A stretch of DNA of 64,000 nucleotides from Amycolatopsis sp. WQ 127309 (GTDB lineage: Bacteria > Actinomycetota > Actinomycetes > Mycobacteriales > Pseudonocardiaceae), in contig NZ_CP095481.1 in assembly GCF_023023025.1 (NCBI RefSeq), positions 2,356,001-2,420,000 on the forward strand, given 5' to 3'. This document shows positions 27,774 through 35,778 of the stretch, in pieces (position 1 is the first letter of the stretch; each line of letters opens with the position of its first letter). The notes below the pieces were generated by a model. It did no database searches. It was not told the DNA's origin and saw only the letters and a list, made by a program, of their open reading frames with translations. Position numbers and translations under genes: made by a program.

Positions 27774-28946
27774 ATGGCCAAGGCAGTGGACGTCCCGGTT
27801 GCGGACGTGATCCCGCGCAGCCCCATCGGCAAGACGCGGCTGTTCTTCACGCGGCACTGGCACCGCGGCGCACCCGGGCAGCCGACACCGGACTGGGTGC
27901 TCCGGTTCTGCTACGGGATGTGGCTGGCGGCGTTCGCGTTCAAGCTGGTCGGCTCGTCGTGGGACATGTCGTGGCACTTCATGTGGCTGCGCGACGACCT
28001 GGCGCCGCCGCACCTGATCAACACCGTCGGCACGGTGATCATCGTCGTGCTGGTGGCGATCCACAGCTACACCGGACTGGGCGCCGACAAGCCGTCGCTG
28101 CGGCTGATGCAGATCGGCCTGCTGGTGTTCCTGGTCGCGGCGCCGCTGGACGTCATCAACCACCGCGTCAACGGCCTCGACCTGACCGCGTGGAGCCCGT
28201 CGCACATGATGCTCTACCTGGGCACGGGCATCATGCAGGCGGGCGTGCTGCTCGGCTGGCTCCGGCTGGCGCCGCCGGGCCGCTTCCGCAGCGGCGTGCT
28301 GCTCGCGCTGTGGGCGTTCTTCCTGGAGAACACGTTCTTCCCGAACGGCCAGCAGGAGTACGGCATCCTCGGCCTGCGCGCGTGGGAACGCGGCGCACCG
28401 GAGGCCGAGCCGTCGCTGCTCTCGTTCGCGGCGAACCAGATCGGCCACCCGGTCGACCGGACGGCGATCCTGCACTTCACGATGCCGATCCCGGAGTGGG
28501 TGTACCCGCTGTGGGGCATCGACGTGATGGCGCTGATCCTGGCCCTGGCCCGCCACACGCTGGGCCGCCGCTGGTCGGCGACGTTCGTGGCGCTGGCCTA
28601 CATCGCCTACCGCGCGGTGATGTGGCCGCTGCTGCTGGGCCTGGGCTTCCCGGTCTCGACGATCCCGTTCTACCTGCTCTTCGTGGGTCTCGCCGTGGAC
28701 CTGGCGTTCACCATCGGCCGCGGCCACGGCCTGCTGACGGCGGGCACGGGAGCCCTGCTGGTGACGGCGTTCGGCTACGGGGCGCTGTGGGTGCAGTCGC
28801 AGGTCAGGCCCTGGGTCCTGGGCGACGCGCACACGGAGTCGGCCCCACCGGCGGAGTACTGGACGGCGGGGGTGGCGCTGGTGGCGGTGTTCGTGCTGTG
28901 GGCAGCGGCCGGGCCGGTGACCCGGCGGTGGAATGCGCGACAGTAA
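27774..28946 (+). CDS. Polytopic membrane protein, unknown function
   Basis: 390 residues with about nine to ten hydrophobic segments and no signal peptide. Conserved-looking elements include GSSWDMSWHFMWLRDDLAPPHLINTVG, APLDVINHRVNGLDLTAWSPSHMMLYLG and PVDRTAILHFTMPIP; several His residues in or near helices (WHF, NHR, SHMM, LHF) could bind metal or heme. It is not recognised as a transporter. ATG 27774 is selected because the upstream frame lacks any membrane or family pattern. Confidence 0.8.
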   Translation: MAKAVDVPVADVIPRSPIGKTRLFFTRHWHRGAPGQPTPDWVLRFCYGMWLAAFAFKLVGSSWDMSWHFMWLRDDLAPPHLINTVGTVIIVVLVAIHSYTGLGADKPSLRLMQIGLLVFLVAAPLDVINHRVNGLDLTAWSPSHMMLYLGTGIMQAGVLLGWLRLAPPGRFRSGVLLALWAFFLENTFFPNGQQEYGILGLRAWERGAPEAEPSLLSFAANQIGHPVDRTAILHFTMPIPEWVYPLWGIDVMALILALARHTLGRRWSATFVALAYIAYRAVMWPLLLGLGFPVSTIPFYLLFVGLAVDLAFTIGRGHGLLTAGTGALLVTAFGYGALWVQSQVRPWVLGDAHTESAPPAEYWTAGVALVAVFVLWAAAGPVTRRWNARQ

Positions 28947-28948
28947 AC

Positions 28949-28970
28949 GTGTAGCACGCAGTGCTACACT
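28949..28970 (+). promoter_or_regulatory. Toxin-antitoxin operator and promoter
   Basis: GTGTAGCAC-GCA-GTGCTACAC (28949-28969) is a perfect inverted repeat. Its right arm contains TACACT (28965-28970), a -10-like box placed six bases before the antitoxin GTG at 28977. Antitoxins of this type normally autorepress, so the palindrome is the probable binding site. Confidence 0.7.
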
Positions 28971-28976
28971 TGTTTT

Positions 28977-29255
28977 GTGAAGATCATCAGCCAACGGGAG
29001 CTTCGCAATGGCTCAGCTGCGGTCATGGACGCCGTCGAAGCCGGCGAGACCTTCCACGTCACGCGCAACGGCGTGGAGATCGCCGAGTTGCGACCACTGT
29101 CCCAGCGGCGCCAGCTCACCACCGAGGAAATAATTGCCCGGCGTCGGCGGCTACCCCGCGTAGACGCTGCGGAGTTGCGCCGTGAGGCAGACGAGTTCTT
29201 CGGCGAGGACCGCCTGACCGATGACGACAACCCTTGGGAACGGTCTCGTGGCTGA
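28977..29255 (+). CDS. Type II antitoxin, Phd/YefM-like
   Basis: 92 residues. The N-terminal half (MKIISQRELRNGSAAVMDAVEAGETFHVTRNGVEIAEL) is the Phd/YefM DNA-binding fold, in which antitoxins dimerise on the operator. The C-terminal half is charged and probably disordered until it wraps the toxin. The GTG start is immediately downstream of the operator-embedded -10 box, suggesting a leaderless message. The stop overlaps the toxin start by 8 bases. Confidence 0.9.
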   Translation: MKIISQRELRNGSAAVMDAVEAGETFHVTRNGVEIAELRPLSQRRQLTTEEIIARRRRLPRVDAAELRREADEFFGEDRLTDDDNPWERSRG

Positions 29256-29652
29256 GCGGCACGAACTTGGCGTGCTCGACACCTGCGTCTACCTCGACCT
29301 GGTCGACCTGGATCCGGAGAAGCTGCCGGTAGTCCACCAGATCACGACCGTCACGATGGCCGAACTCCACCAAGGCGTGGCGCTGGCGAAGAACCCCGTC
29401 ACCAAGGCCGCGCGCACAGAAGACCTCGCGGCCGCAATGGTGGACTACGTAGCGCTTCCGTTCGACGCCGATGCTTCCACACGGTTCGGCTCACTGGCAG
29501 CGCTCACCGTGGCAGCCAAGCGTGACCCGCGACCGCGCAAGATGGACTTGATGATCGCCGCGATCGCCTCCGTGCGGAACCTGCCGCTGTACACCCGCAA
29601 TACGAAAGACTTCAAAGGCCTCGAAAGCCTGCTCGAAGTCGTCGAGGTCTGA
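29248..29652 (+). CDS. Type II toxin, PIN-domain ribonuclease (VapC)
   Basis: 134 residues of the PIN fold. The acidic metal-binding residues are in place: VLDTCVYLDL near the start, TMAELHQG (Glu), KMDLMIAAIA (Asp) and TRNTKDFKGL at the end. VapC toxins cleave tRNA or rRNA with Mg2+. The GTG at 29248 overlaps the antitoxin stop, as usual for such pairs; an ATG at 29221 is a longer alternative. A Phd/YefM-type antitoxin with a PIN toxin is a common actinobacterial pairing. Confidence 0.92.
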   Translation: MAERHELGVLDTCVYLDLVDLDPEKLPVVHQITTVTMAELHQGVALAKNPVTKAARTEDLAAAMVDYVALPFDADASTRFGSLAALTVAAKRDPRPRKMDLMIAAIASVRNLPLYTRNTKDFKGLESLLEVVEV

Positions 29653-29657
29653 ACACG

Positions 29658-29694
29658 ACGAAGGGCCGCCACGGAAACCGTGGCGGCCCTTCGT
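29658..29694. terminator. Hairpin terminator between vapC and fba
   Basis: Arms ACGAAGGGCCGCCACGG and CCGTGGCGGCCCTTCGT around an AAA loop, located between convergent genes (stops at 29652 and 29704). It can act in both directions. Confidence 0.82.
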
Positions 29695-29703
29695 GTGTGC
29701 GTC

Positions 29704-30735
29704 TTACTTGAGCTTCGTGCCGGCGGAGCCCAGGGCCTGGCAGGCCTCCACGATCCGGGCGGCCATGCCACCCTCGGCGGCCTTGAGGTAGGAGCGGGGG
29801 TCGTAGACCTTCTTGTTGCCGACCTCGCCGTCGATCTTCAGGACGCCGTCGTAGTTCTTGAAGAAGTGGTCCACGATCGGGCGGGTGAACGCGTACTGCG
29901 TGTCGGTGTCCACGTTCATCTTCACCACCCCGTACGAGACGGCTTCGCGGATCTCCTCCGGCAGTGAGCCGGAGCCGCCGTGGAAGACCAGCTCGAACGG
30001 CTTGGACCCGGCGTCGAGGCCGAGCTTCTTCGACGCGGCTTCCTGGCCGCCCTTGAGCACGTCCGGGCGCAGCTTGACGTTGCCGGGCTTGTAGACGCCG
30101 TGGACGTTGCCGAAGGTGGCGGCGAGCAGGTAGCGGCCGTTCTCGCCGGAGCCGAGCGCGTCGATGGTTTTGAGGAAGTCGCCTTCGGCGGTGTAGAGCT
30201 TTTCGTTGATCTCCGCCTCGACACCGTCTTCTTCGCCGCCGACGACGCCGATCTCGACTTCGAGGATGATGTTCGCCGCCGCGGTCTTGGCCAGCAGTTC
30301 CTGCGCGATGACGAGGTTCTCGTCGAGGTCGATGGCGGAGCCGTCCCACATGTGGGACTGGAACAGCGGGTTCTGGCCGTTTTTGACGCGTTCGGCGGAG
30401 ATCTCGATCAGCGGCCGGACGAACCCGTCGAGTTTGTCTTTGGGGCAGTGGTCGGTGTGCAGGGCGACGTTGACGTCGTAGCGGGCGGCGACGACCTGCG
30501 CGAATTCGGCGAGGGCGACGGAGCCGACGACCATGTCCTTGACTTTTTGGCCGGAGGCGAATTCGGCGCCGCCGGTGGAGAACTGGATGATCCCGTCGCT
30601 CTCCGCTTCGGCGAAGCCGCGGATGGCGGCGTTCACGGTTTCGGACGAGGTCACGTTGATGGCGGGGTAGGCGAACTCGTTCGCCTTGGCCCGATCCAGC
30701 ATCTCCGCGTAGACCTCGGGGGTCGCGATGGGCAT
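29704..30735 (-). CDS. fba: Fructose-bisphosphate aldolase, class II
   Basis: Cleaves fructose-1,6-bisphosphate to dihydroxyacetone phosphate and glyceraldehyde-3-phosphate in glycolysis, and the reverse in gluconeogenesis. 343 residues. Class II (zinc) features are VALHTDHCPKDKLDG (HTDHC with the catalytic Asp and a zinc His), EVEIGVVGGEEDGV, LAATFGNVHGVYKPGNVKL (zinc His) and FHGGSGS with VVKMNVDTDTQ (phosphate and substrate binding). ATG 30735 has an AGGAGGA site. It appears to be a single gene with a terminator at its 3' end. Confidence 0.97.
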   Translation of the reverse strand: MPIATPEVYAEMLDRAKANEFAYPAINVTSSETVNAAIRGFAEAESDGIIQFSTGGAEFASGQKVKDMVVGSVALAEFAQVVAARYDVNVALHTDHCPKDKLDGFVRPLIEISAERVKNGQNPLFQSHMWDGSAIDLDENLVIAQELLAKTAAANIILEVEIGVVGGEEDGVEAEINEKLYTAEGDFLKTIDALGSGENGRYLLAATFGNVHGVYKPGNVKLRPDVLKGGQEAASKKLGLDAGSKPFELVFHGGSGSLPEEIREAVSYGVVKMNVDTDTQYAFTRPIVDHFFKNYDGVLKIDGEVGNKKVYDPRSYLKAAEGGMAARIVEACQALGSAGTKLK

Positions 30736-30896
30736 CGGTGTTCCTCCTTGGCAGGGATGGGTCCCGACCGCATCGTACGAGGTGTACCGCCGCCGCACAC
30801 CGGTCCCCGCTCCGAAACTTCCGCGCACGTGGGATCGGTTCAGAAGGAAGCCGTCCGGCCACCGGCGGAACCGGCGGCCGGACGGGCGTCACGCAC

Positions 30897-31718
30897 TCAG
30901 CGCAGTGCCGCCGCCAGCGCGCGGTACGCCGGCCACGGGTCCTCGTTCAGGACCTGGACGATCACCTGGTCCGCGCCCGCCTCCAGGTGGGCCGCCAGGC
31001 CGCGGGCCACCGTGTCGGCGTCGCCGTGCAGGGCCAGCGCGTCGATCAGGCGGTCGCTGCCCTCGCCCTCGAGGTCCTCGTCCGTGAAGCCGAGTTTCCG
31101 CAGGTTGGCGACGTAGTTCGACAGCCCGAGGTAGTACTTCACGGTGTTGCGGCCGATCGCCCGCGCTTCGGCGGCGTCGGTCGACACGACGACCTTGTGC
31201 TCCGGGGCCAGCAGCTTGCCCGCGCCGAGGATCTCGCGGGTGTCGCGCGTGTGCGCCGGCGTCGTCAGGTACGGGTGCGCGCCGGCGGTGCGGTCGCCGG
31301 ACAGCTTGACGACCTTCGGGCCCAGCGCCGCCAGCGCCCGGCCCTCGACCGGGACGCCCGCCGCGTCGAGGCCGTCGAGGTAGTCGACCAGCGCCGCGTA
31401 CGGCTTCTTGTACTCCTTGGTCGCCTCGCGGTGCCCCGCCCCGACGCCGAGCAGGAAGCGGTCCGGAAACTTCCCGGCGATCCGGTGGTAGGCCTTCGCG
31501 ATGTCCGCGGGCTCGTCCTGCCAGATGTTCACGATGCCGGTCGCGACGACCAGCGAGTCCGTCGCGGCGAGCAGGTCGTCGACGTGCGCCAGGTCGCCGC
31601 CGGGCGAGCCGCCCAGCCAGATCGCGCCGTAGCCGAGCTCCTCCGCGTCGGCCGCGAACTTCGCGTCGACGTTCCCGTGGTACCGCCAGATTCCGAGCTT
31701 GCCCAGTTCGATTGCCAT
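30897..31718 (-). CDS. LLM-class F420-dependent oxidoreductase (TIGR03620-like)
   Basis: 273 residues. The opening MAIELGKLGIWRYHGNVDAKFAADAEELGYGAIWLGGSPGGDL and the segment DRFLLGVGAGHREATKEYKKPY are typical of the mycobacterial/actinobacterial F420-dependent group. Substrate unknown. ATG 31718 has GGAG upstream. It diverges from the aldo/keto reductase; both could share a redox role. Confidence 0.86.
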   Translation of the reverse strand: MAIELGKLGIWRYHGNVDAKFAADAEELGYGAIWLGGSPGGDLAHVDDLLAATDSLVVATGIVNIWQDEPADIAKAYHRIAGKFPDRFLLGVGAGHREATKEYKKPYAALVDYLDGLDAAGVPVEGRALAALGPKVVKLSGDRTAGAHPYLTTPAHTRDTREILGAGKLLAPEHKVVVSTDAAEARAIGRNTVKYYLGLSNYVANLRKLGFTDEDLEGEGSDRLIDALALHGDADTVARGLAAHLEAGADQVIVQVLNEDPWPAYRALAAALR

Positions 31719-31790
31719 GGAACACTCCAACGCGTGGGACGGCGGTTTTCCTCCCACCCTCCCAGCTCGTGGGAAAGCTAGCGTGGTGAC

Positions 31791-32696
31791 ATGACCAAGC
31801 TGGGCAACACCGACCTCGACGTGTACGGACTCAACCTCGGCGGCAACGTCTTCGGCTGGACGGCGGACGAGCCGCAGTCCTTCGCCGTGCTGGACGCCTA
31901 CACCGCGGCCGGCGGCAACTTCGTGGACTCCGCCGACCTCTACGGCGGGGGCGGCGGCTCCGAGGAGATCCTCGGCAACTGGCTCGCCGCGCGCGGCAAC
32001 CGGGACGACGTCGTCGTCGCGACCAAGGTCGGCATGTGGGACGGCCGGCCGGGCCTCTCGGCGAAGAACATCGAGGCTGCCGCCGAGGATTCGCTGCGGC
32101 GCCTGCAAACCGACCACATCGACCTGTACTACGCGCACAAGGACGACCCGGACACCCCGCTCGAGGAGACGCTCACCGCGTTCGACGCCCTGGTCCGCGC
32201 GGGCAAGGTCCGCTACCTCGGCGCGTCCAACTACAACGCCGAGCGGCTGACCGAGGCACTGTCCATTTCGGACGAGAACGGCCTCGCGCGCTACGCCGTG
32301 CTGCAGCCGCACTACAACCTCGTCGAGCGCGACTACGAGCAGGACCTCGCGCCGCTCGTCGAGCGCGAAGGCCTGGCCACGCTGCCGTACTTCGCCCTCG
32401 CCAAGGGGTTCCTGACCGGCAAGTACCGCTCGAAGGACGAGACGGTCGACAGCCCGCGCGCCGCCCGCGCGTCGTCCTACCTGGACGCCCACGGCGAGCG
32501 CGTGCTCGCCGCGCTCGACGAAATCGCCCAGGCGCACGGCGTTTCGGTCGCCACGGTGTCGCTGGCCTGGCTGCGGTCGCAGCCGACGGTCGCCGCGCCG
32601 ATCGCCAGCGCCCGGACGCCCGAGCAGCTCACCGACCTGATCGCGTCGGTGACGCTCGACCTGACTACAGACGAAGTAGCGTCACTTTCCCTATGA
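31791..32696 (+). CDS. Aldo/keto reductase
   Basis: 301 residues, NADPH-dependent carbonyl reductase fold. The tetrad is visible: NFVDSADLYGGG (Asp and Tyr), VVVATKVGMW (Lys) and DLYYAHKDDPDTPLEETL (His). The C-terminal NADPH segment has PIASARTPEQLTDLIA. ATG 31791 sits six bases behind TAGCGT, a leaderless-type start. The last codons and stop lie within the left arm of a 65-bp hairpin. Confidence 0.93.
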   Translation: MTKLGNTDLDVYGLNLGGNVFGWTADEPQSFAVLDAYTAAGGNFVDSADLYGGGGGSEEILGNWLAARGNRDDVVVATKVGMWDGRPGLSAKNIEAAAEDSLRRLQTDHIDLYYAHKDDPDTPLEETLTAFDALVRAGKVRYLGASNYNAERLTEALSISDENGLARYAVLQPHYNLVERDYEQDLAPLVEREGLATLPYFALAKGFLTGKYRSKDETVDSPRAARASSYLDAHGERVLAALDEIAQAHGVSVATVSLAWLRSQPTVAAPIASARTPEQLTDLIASVTLDLTTDEVASLSL

Positions 32697-32745
32697 AAGA
32701 TGCGTCCCGAGGCCCTGGCGACGCAACTTTCCTAGGGAAAGTGAC
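32681..32745. terminator. 65-bp hairpin overlapping the 3' end of the aldo/keto reductase gene
   Basis: Arms of 26 bases: 32681-32706 (beginning GTCACTTTCCCTATGAAAG) and 32720-32745 (ending CTTTCCTAGGGAAAGTGAC), with two or three mismatches. The right arm contains ACTTTCCTAGGGAAAG, which recurs on the minus strand at 50553-50568 inside a kinase gene. The reductase stop codon (32694-32696) is in the left arm. Confidence 0.75.
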
Positions 32746-32761
32746 AACTACTCTTGGGTAG

Positions 32762-32776
32762 CTTACTGCGGGTAAG
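32762..32776. promoter_or_regulatory. Inverted repeat upstream of the SDR gene
   Basis: CTTAC-TGCGG-GTAAG, 51 bases before the SDR start. The TTAC-N5-GTAA architecture is repeated at 34251-34265, upstream of the monooxygenase gene, suggesting one regulator for both units. Confidence 0.45.
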
Positions 32777-32826
32777 TTGGGGTACGGTGCCCTTCAGAAG
32801 CGACGTGCGACGTCCAGGAGGGCACC

Positions 32827-33741
32827 GTGGCCAACCCGTTTTCGCTGCTGAGCGGCACCAAGAAGGTCGACGGCAAAGTCGTCCTGATCACCGGCGCCGC
32901 CCGCGGCATCGGGGCCGGCCTGGCCGAACGCCTCGCCGCGCGCGGCGCGAAGGTCGCTCTCGTCGGCCTCGAAGCCGAGGAGCAGCAGAAGGTCGCCGAC
33001 CGCATCGGCGTCAACGCGAAGTCCTGGGAAGCCGACGTCACCAGCTGGGACGCGCTCGAAGCGGCCACCGCCGGTGTCGTCGAGCACTTCGGCGGGATCG
33101 ACATCGTCATCGCCAACGCCGGCATCGCGACGGCGGGCTTCGTCCGCTCGGTCGACCGGGCCGCGTTCGAGAAGGTCATCGAGGTCGACCTGCTCGGCGT
33201 CTGGCGCACGTTCCGCGTCACGCTGCCGCACGTCATCGACCGCAAGGGCTACCTGCTGGCCATTTCGAGCCTGGCCGCGATCACGCACGCGCCGGGCATG
33301 GCGAACTACTCCGCGGCCAAGGCCGGCGTCGAGGCGTTCTCCAACAGCCTCCGCGCCGAGGTCGCCCACCTGGGTGTCAAGGTCGGCGTCGCGCACCCGA
33401 CGTGGATCCGCACCGACCTGGTCGAGAGCGCCGACGCGCACCCGGTGTTCGGCAAGCTCCGCTCGTCGATGCCCGGCCTGATCGGCAAGACCTACCCGCT
33501 GGACGTCGCCCTCGACGACCTCGAAGCCGGGATCCTCAAGCGCGCCAGGACGATCCACGTGCCGCGCTGGGTCGGCGGGCTCAAGCTGTTCCGCGCGTTC
33601 CTGCCGCCGATCATCGAAATCGGGTCCCGCAGCCGGGTACCTTCGGCGGACAGGGCCGCGCTCGCCGACATCGAGGCCCGCGGCGCGTTCGAGTCCGCGG
33701 TCACCGGGCACGGCGGCCGCGCGGCCACCACCAAGTCGTAG
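32827..33741 (+). CDS. Short-chain dehydrogenase/reductase
   Basis: 304 residues, NAD(P)-dependent. Motifs: LITGAARGIGAG (TGxxxGIG cofactor loop), NAGI, catalytic Ser in LAISSLAA and YSAAK. The C-terminal extension (about 230-304) is longer than in the minimal 250-residue SDR and resembles the mycobacterial SadH-like group that works with monooxygenases. GTG 32827 has CAGGAGG-like sequence (CCAGGAGGGCACC) upstream. It precedes a PPOX protein by 9 bases, so the two are probably co-transcribed. Confidence 0.92.
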   Translation: MANPFSLLSGTKKVDGKVVLITGAARGIGAGLAERLAARGAKVALVGLEAEEQQKVADRIGVNAKSWEADVTSWDALEAATAGVVEHFGGIDIVIANAGIATAGFVRSVDRAAFEKVIEVDLLGVWRTFRVTLPHVIDRKGYLLAISSLAAITHAPGMANYSAAKAGVEAFSNSLRAEVAHLGVKVGVAHPTWIRTDLVESADAHPVFGKLRSSMPGLIGKTYPLDVALDDLEAGILKRARTIHVPRWVGGLKLFRAFLPPIIEIGSRSRVPSADRAALADIEARGAFESAVTGHGGRAATTKS

Positions 33742-33750
33742 GAGCTGCGG

Positions 33751-34224
33751 ATGTCACGTCGCGACCAGATCAGGATGACCGAGGACGAGGTCCGCGCGTT
33801 CTTCGCCGAGCAGAAGGTCATCAACGTCGCCAGCGTCGGCCCGAACGGCCGCCCGCACCTCGCGCCGCTCTGGTACTACCCGCACGAGGACGGCGTCGCG
33901 ACCTGGACGTACGGCACGTCGCAGAAGGCCAAGAACCTGCGGCGGCTGCCGGAGGCGACCGTGCTCATCGAGGACGGCGGCAGCTACGAGAAGCTCCGCG
34001 GCGTCTCGCTGGAGGCCGACGTCGAGCTCGTCGAGGACACCGAGGAAGTCACCCGGATGGGGATCACGCTCATGCAGCGCTACGCGGGCGCCAAGCCGGG
34101 CGACCCCGTACCGTCCGAGCTGAGCGGCTTCATCGCAGGTCAGGCCCCCAAGCGGGTCGGGTTGGTCTTCCGCCCGACGAAGATCGTCAGCTGGGACCAC
34201 ACGAAGCTCGGCGGGGCGTACTAA
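33751..34224 (+). CDS. PPOX-class flavin/F420-binding protein
   Basis: 157 residues of the pyridoxamine-5'-phosphate-oxidase split-barrel fold: EVRAFFAEQKVINVASVGPNGRPHLAPLWYY, then WTYGTSQKAKNLRRLPEATVLIEDG, where Gly-Arg-Pro-His and Lys-Asn/Arg contact the flavin phosphate. Such proteins bind FMN or F420 and reduce varied substrates. It lies between SDR and monooxygenase genes, consistent with one oxidative pathway. Confidence 0.87.
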   Translation: MSRRDQIRMTEDEVRAFFAEQKVINVASVGPNGRPHLAPLWYYPHEDGVATWTYGTSQKAKNLRRLPEATVLIEDGGSYEKLRGVSLEADVELVEDTEEVTRMGITLMQRYAGAKPGDPVPSELSGFIAGQAPKRVGLVFRPTKIVSWDHTKLGGAY

Positions 34225-34241
34225 CGGGTAGGTAGTACTTC

Positions 34242-34265
34242 CAAGTAACTGTTACTTGAGGTAAC
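34242..34265. promoter_or_regulatory. Overlapping palindromes upstream of the Baeyer-Villiger-type monooxygenase gene
   Basis: CAAGTAAC-T-GTTACTTG (34242-34258) is a perfect 17-bp palindrome. Its right arm also forms GTTAC-TTGAG-GTAAC (34251-34265), the same spacing as at 32762-32776. Position and symmetry fit a TetR-type operator 40 bp upstream of the start codon. Confidence 0.55.
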
Positions 34266-34305
34266 GTCATCTGCGGCAGACCCCCAGCGCAGCGGAGGCC
34301 GACAG

Positions 34306-35778
34306 ATGACCGAGCGGTTCAAGGTCGTGATCGTGGGCACCGGGTTCTCCGGGCTCGGCCAGGCGATCCAGCTCGAAAAGGCCGGCATCCGGGACTACGT
34401 GATCCTGGAGAAGGCCACCGAGGTGGGCGGCACCTGGCGCGACAACTCGTACCCCGGGTGCGCCTGCGACGTGCAGTCGCACATGTACTCGTTCTCCTAC
34501 GAGCAGAACCCGGACTGGTCGCGGTCGTTCTCGCCGCAGCCGGAGATCTTCGGCTACCTCAAGGGCGTCGCGGACAAGTACCGGCTGCGCGAGAAGATCC
34601 GCTTCGGCGTGGAACTCACCGGCGCGCACTGGGACGAGCGGGAGCGCCGCTGGACGGCGACGACCAAGGACGGCCGGGAGTTTTCCGCGCAGTTCCTCGT
34701 CTCCGGCGTCGGCGGCCTGCACATCCCGCAGGTCCCCGAGCTGCCCGGGATCGCGAACTTCCAGGGCCAGACCTGGCACTCCGCGCAGTGGAACCACGAG
34801 TACGACCTGCGCGGCAAGCGCGTGGCCGTCGTCGGCACCGGCGCCAGCGCGGTCCAGTTCGTCCCGAAGATCGCCCCGGACGTCGCCGAGCTGACGCTCT
34901 TCCAGCGGACGCCGCCGTGGATCATGCCCAAGCCCGACCACGCGATGCCGGAGTGGGCGCGGACGCTGTTCCGCCGCGTCCCCGGCACCCAGCGCGCCTA
35001 CCGCAACGCGCTCTACTGGGTCCTCGAAGCCCGCGCCATCGGCTTCAACGGCCACCCCGGCGTGATGAAGGCCGGCGAACTGATCGCCAAGCGGAACATC
35101 ACCAAGGGCATCAAGGACCGCGCGCTGCGCAAGAAGGTCACGCCGGACTACACGATGGGCTGCAAGCGCGTCCTCATCTCCAACGACTACTACCCGGCGC
35201 TGGACCGGCCGAACGTCGACGTGAACACCGCCGGGATCAAGGAGGTCAAGGCGCACTCGATCGTCGACGCCGCCGGGGTCGAGCACGAGGTCGACGCGAT
35301 CGTCTACGGCACCGGCTTCAAGGTCACCGACGCGCTCGAGTACCTGGACATCACCGGCGTCGACGGCCGCAACCTGGCCAAGGAGTGGGCCGCCGAAGGG
35401 ATGCGGACGCACAAGGGCATCACCGTGTCCGGCTTCCCGAACCTGTTCTTCCTGCTCGGCCCGAACACCGCGCTGGGCCACAACTCCGTCGTCTTCATGA
35501 TCGAGTCGCAGTCGCGCTACGTCGTCGACGCCATCAAGCTGGCCGACTCCCGCGAGGCCGCCGCCATCGACGTCCGGCCGGGCGTGCAGGACGAGTTCCA
35601 GCGCGAGATCCAGGACAAGCTGGTCAAGGGCGTCTGGACGCAGGGCGGCTGCAAGAGCTGGTACCTCGACGCCAAGGGCGTCAACCGGACCATCTGGCCG
35701 GGCTTCACCTGGCGCTACTGGCTGGAAACGCGGAAGGTGGACCCCGCCGACTACGAGCTTTCCGGGCGCACGTCATGA
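34306..35778 (+). CDS. Flavin-containing monooxygenase, Baeyer-Villiger type
   Basis: 490 residues. The FAD motif is VVIVGTGFSGLGQAIQLEKAG; VGGTWRDNSYPGCACD is typical of class B monooxygenases; the Baeyer-Villiger fingerprint FxGxxxHxxxW is met by FQGQTWHSAQW. A second NADPH Rossmann motif is VAVVGTGASAVQF. The enzyme likely inserts oxygen into ketones to give esters, or oxidises sulfur or nitrogen, using NADPH and oxygen. The stop overlaps the next gene (ATGA). Relatives in mycobacteria include MymA and EthA. Confidence 0.93.
   Translation: MTERFKVVIVGTGFSGLGQAIQLEKAGIRDYVILEKATEVGGTWRDNSYPGCACDVQSHMYSFSYEQNPDWSRSFSPQPEIFGYLKGVADKYRLREKIRFGVELTGAHWDERERRWTATTKDGREFSAQFLVSGVGGLHIPQVPELPGIANFQGQTWHSAQWNHEYDLRGKRVAVVGTGASAVQFVPKIAPDVAELTLFQRTPPWIMPKPDHAMPEWARTLFRRVPGTQRAYRNALYWVLEARAIGFNGHPGVMKAGELIAKRNITKGIKDRALRKKVTPDYTMGCKRVLISNDYYPALDRPNVDVNTAGIKEVKAHSIVDAAGVEHEVDAIVYGTGFKVTDALEYLDITGVDGRNLAKEWAAEGMRTHKGITVSGFPNLFFLLGPNTALGHNSVVFMIESQSRYVVDAIKLADSREAAAIDVRPGVQDEFQREIQDKLVKGVWTQGGCKSWYLDAKGVNRTIWPGFTWRYWLETRKVDPADYELSGRTS

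Noticed and set aside
34458..35774. Overlapping plus-strand frame extending upstream of the PF10118 gene
   Set aside because: Out of frame with the monooxygenase gene and Arg-rich; the true start is ATG 35775 by ATGA overlap.
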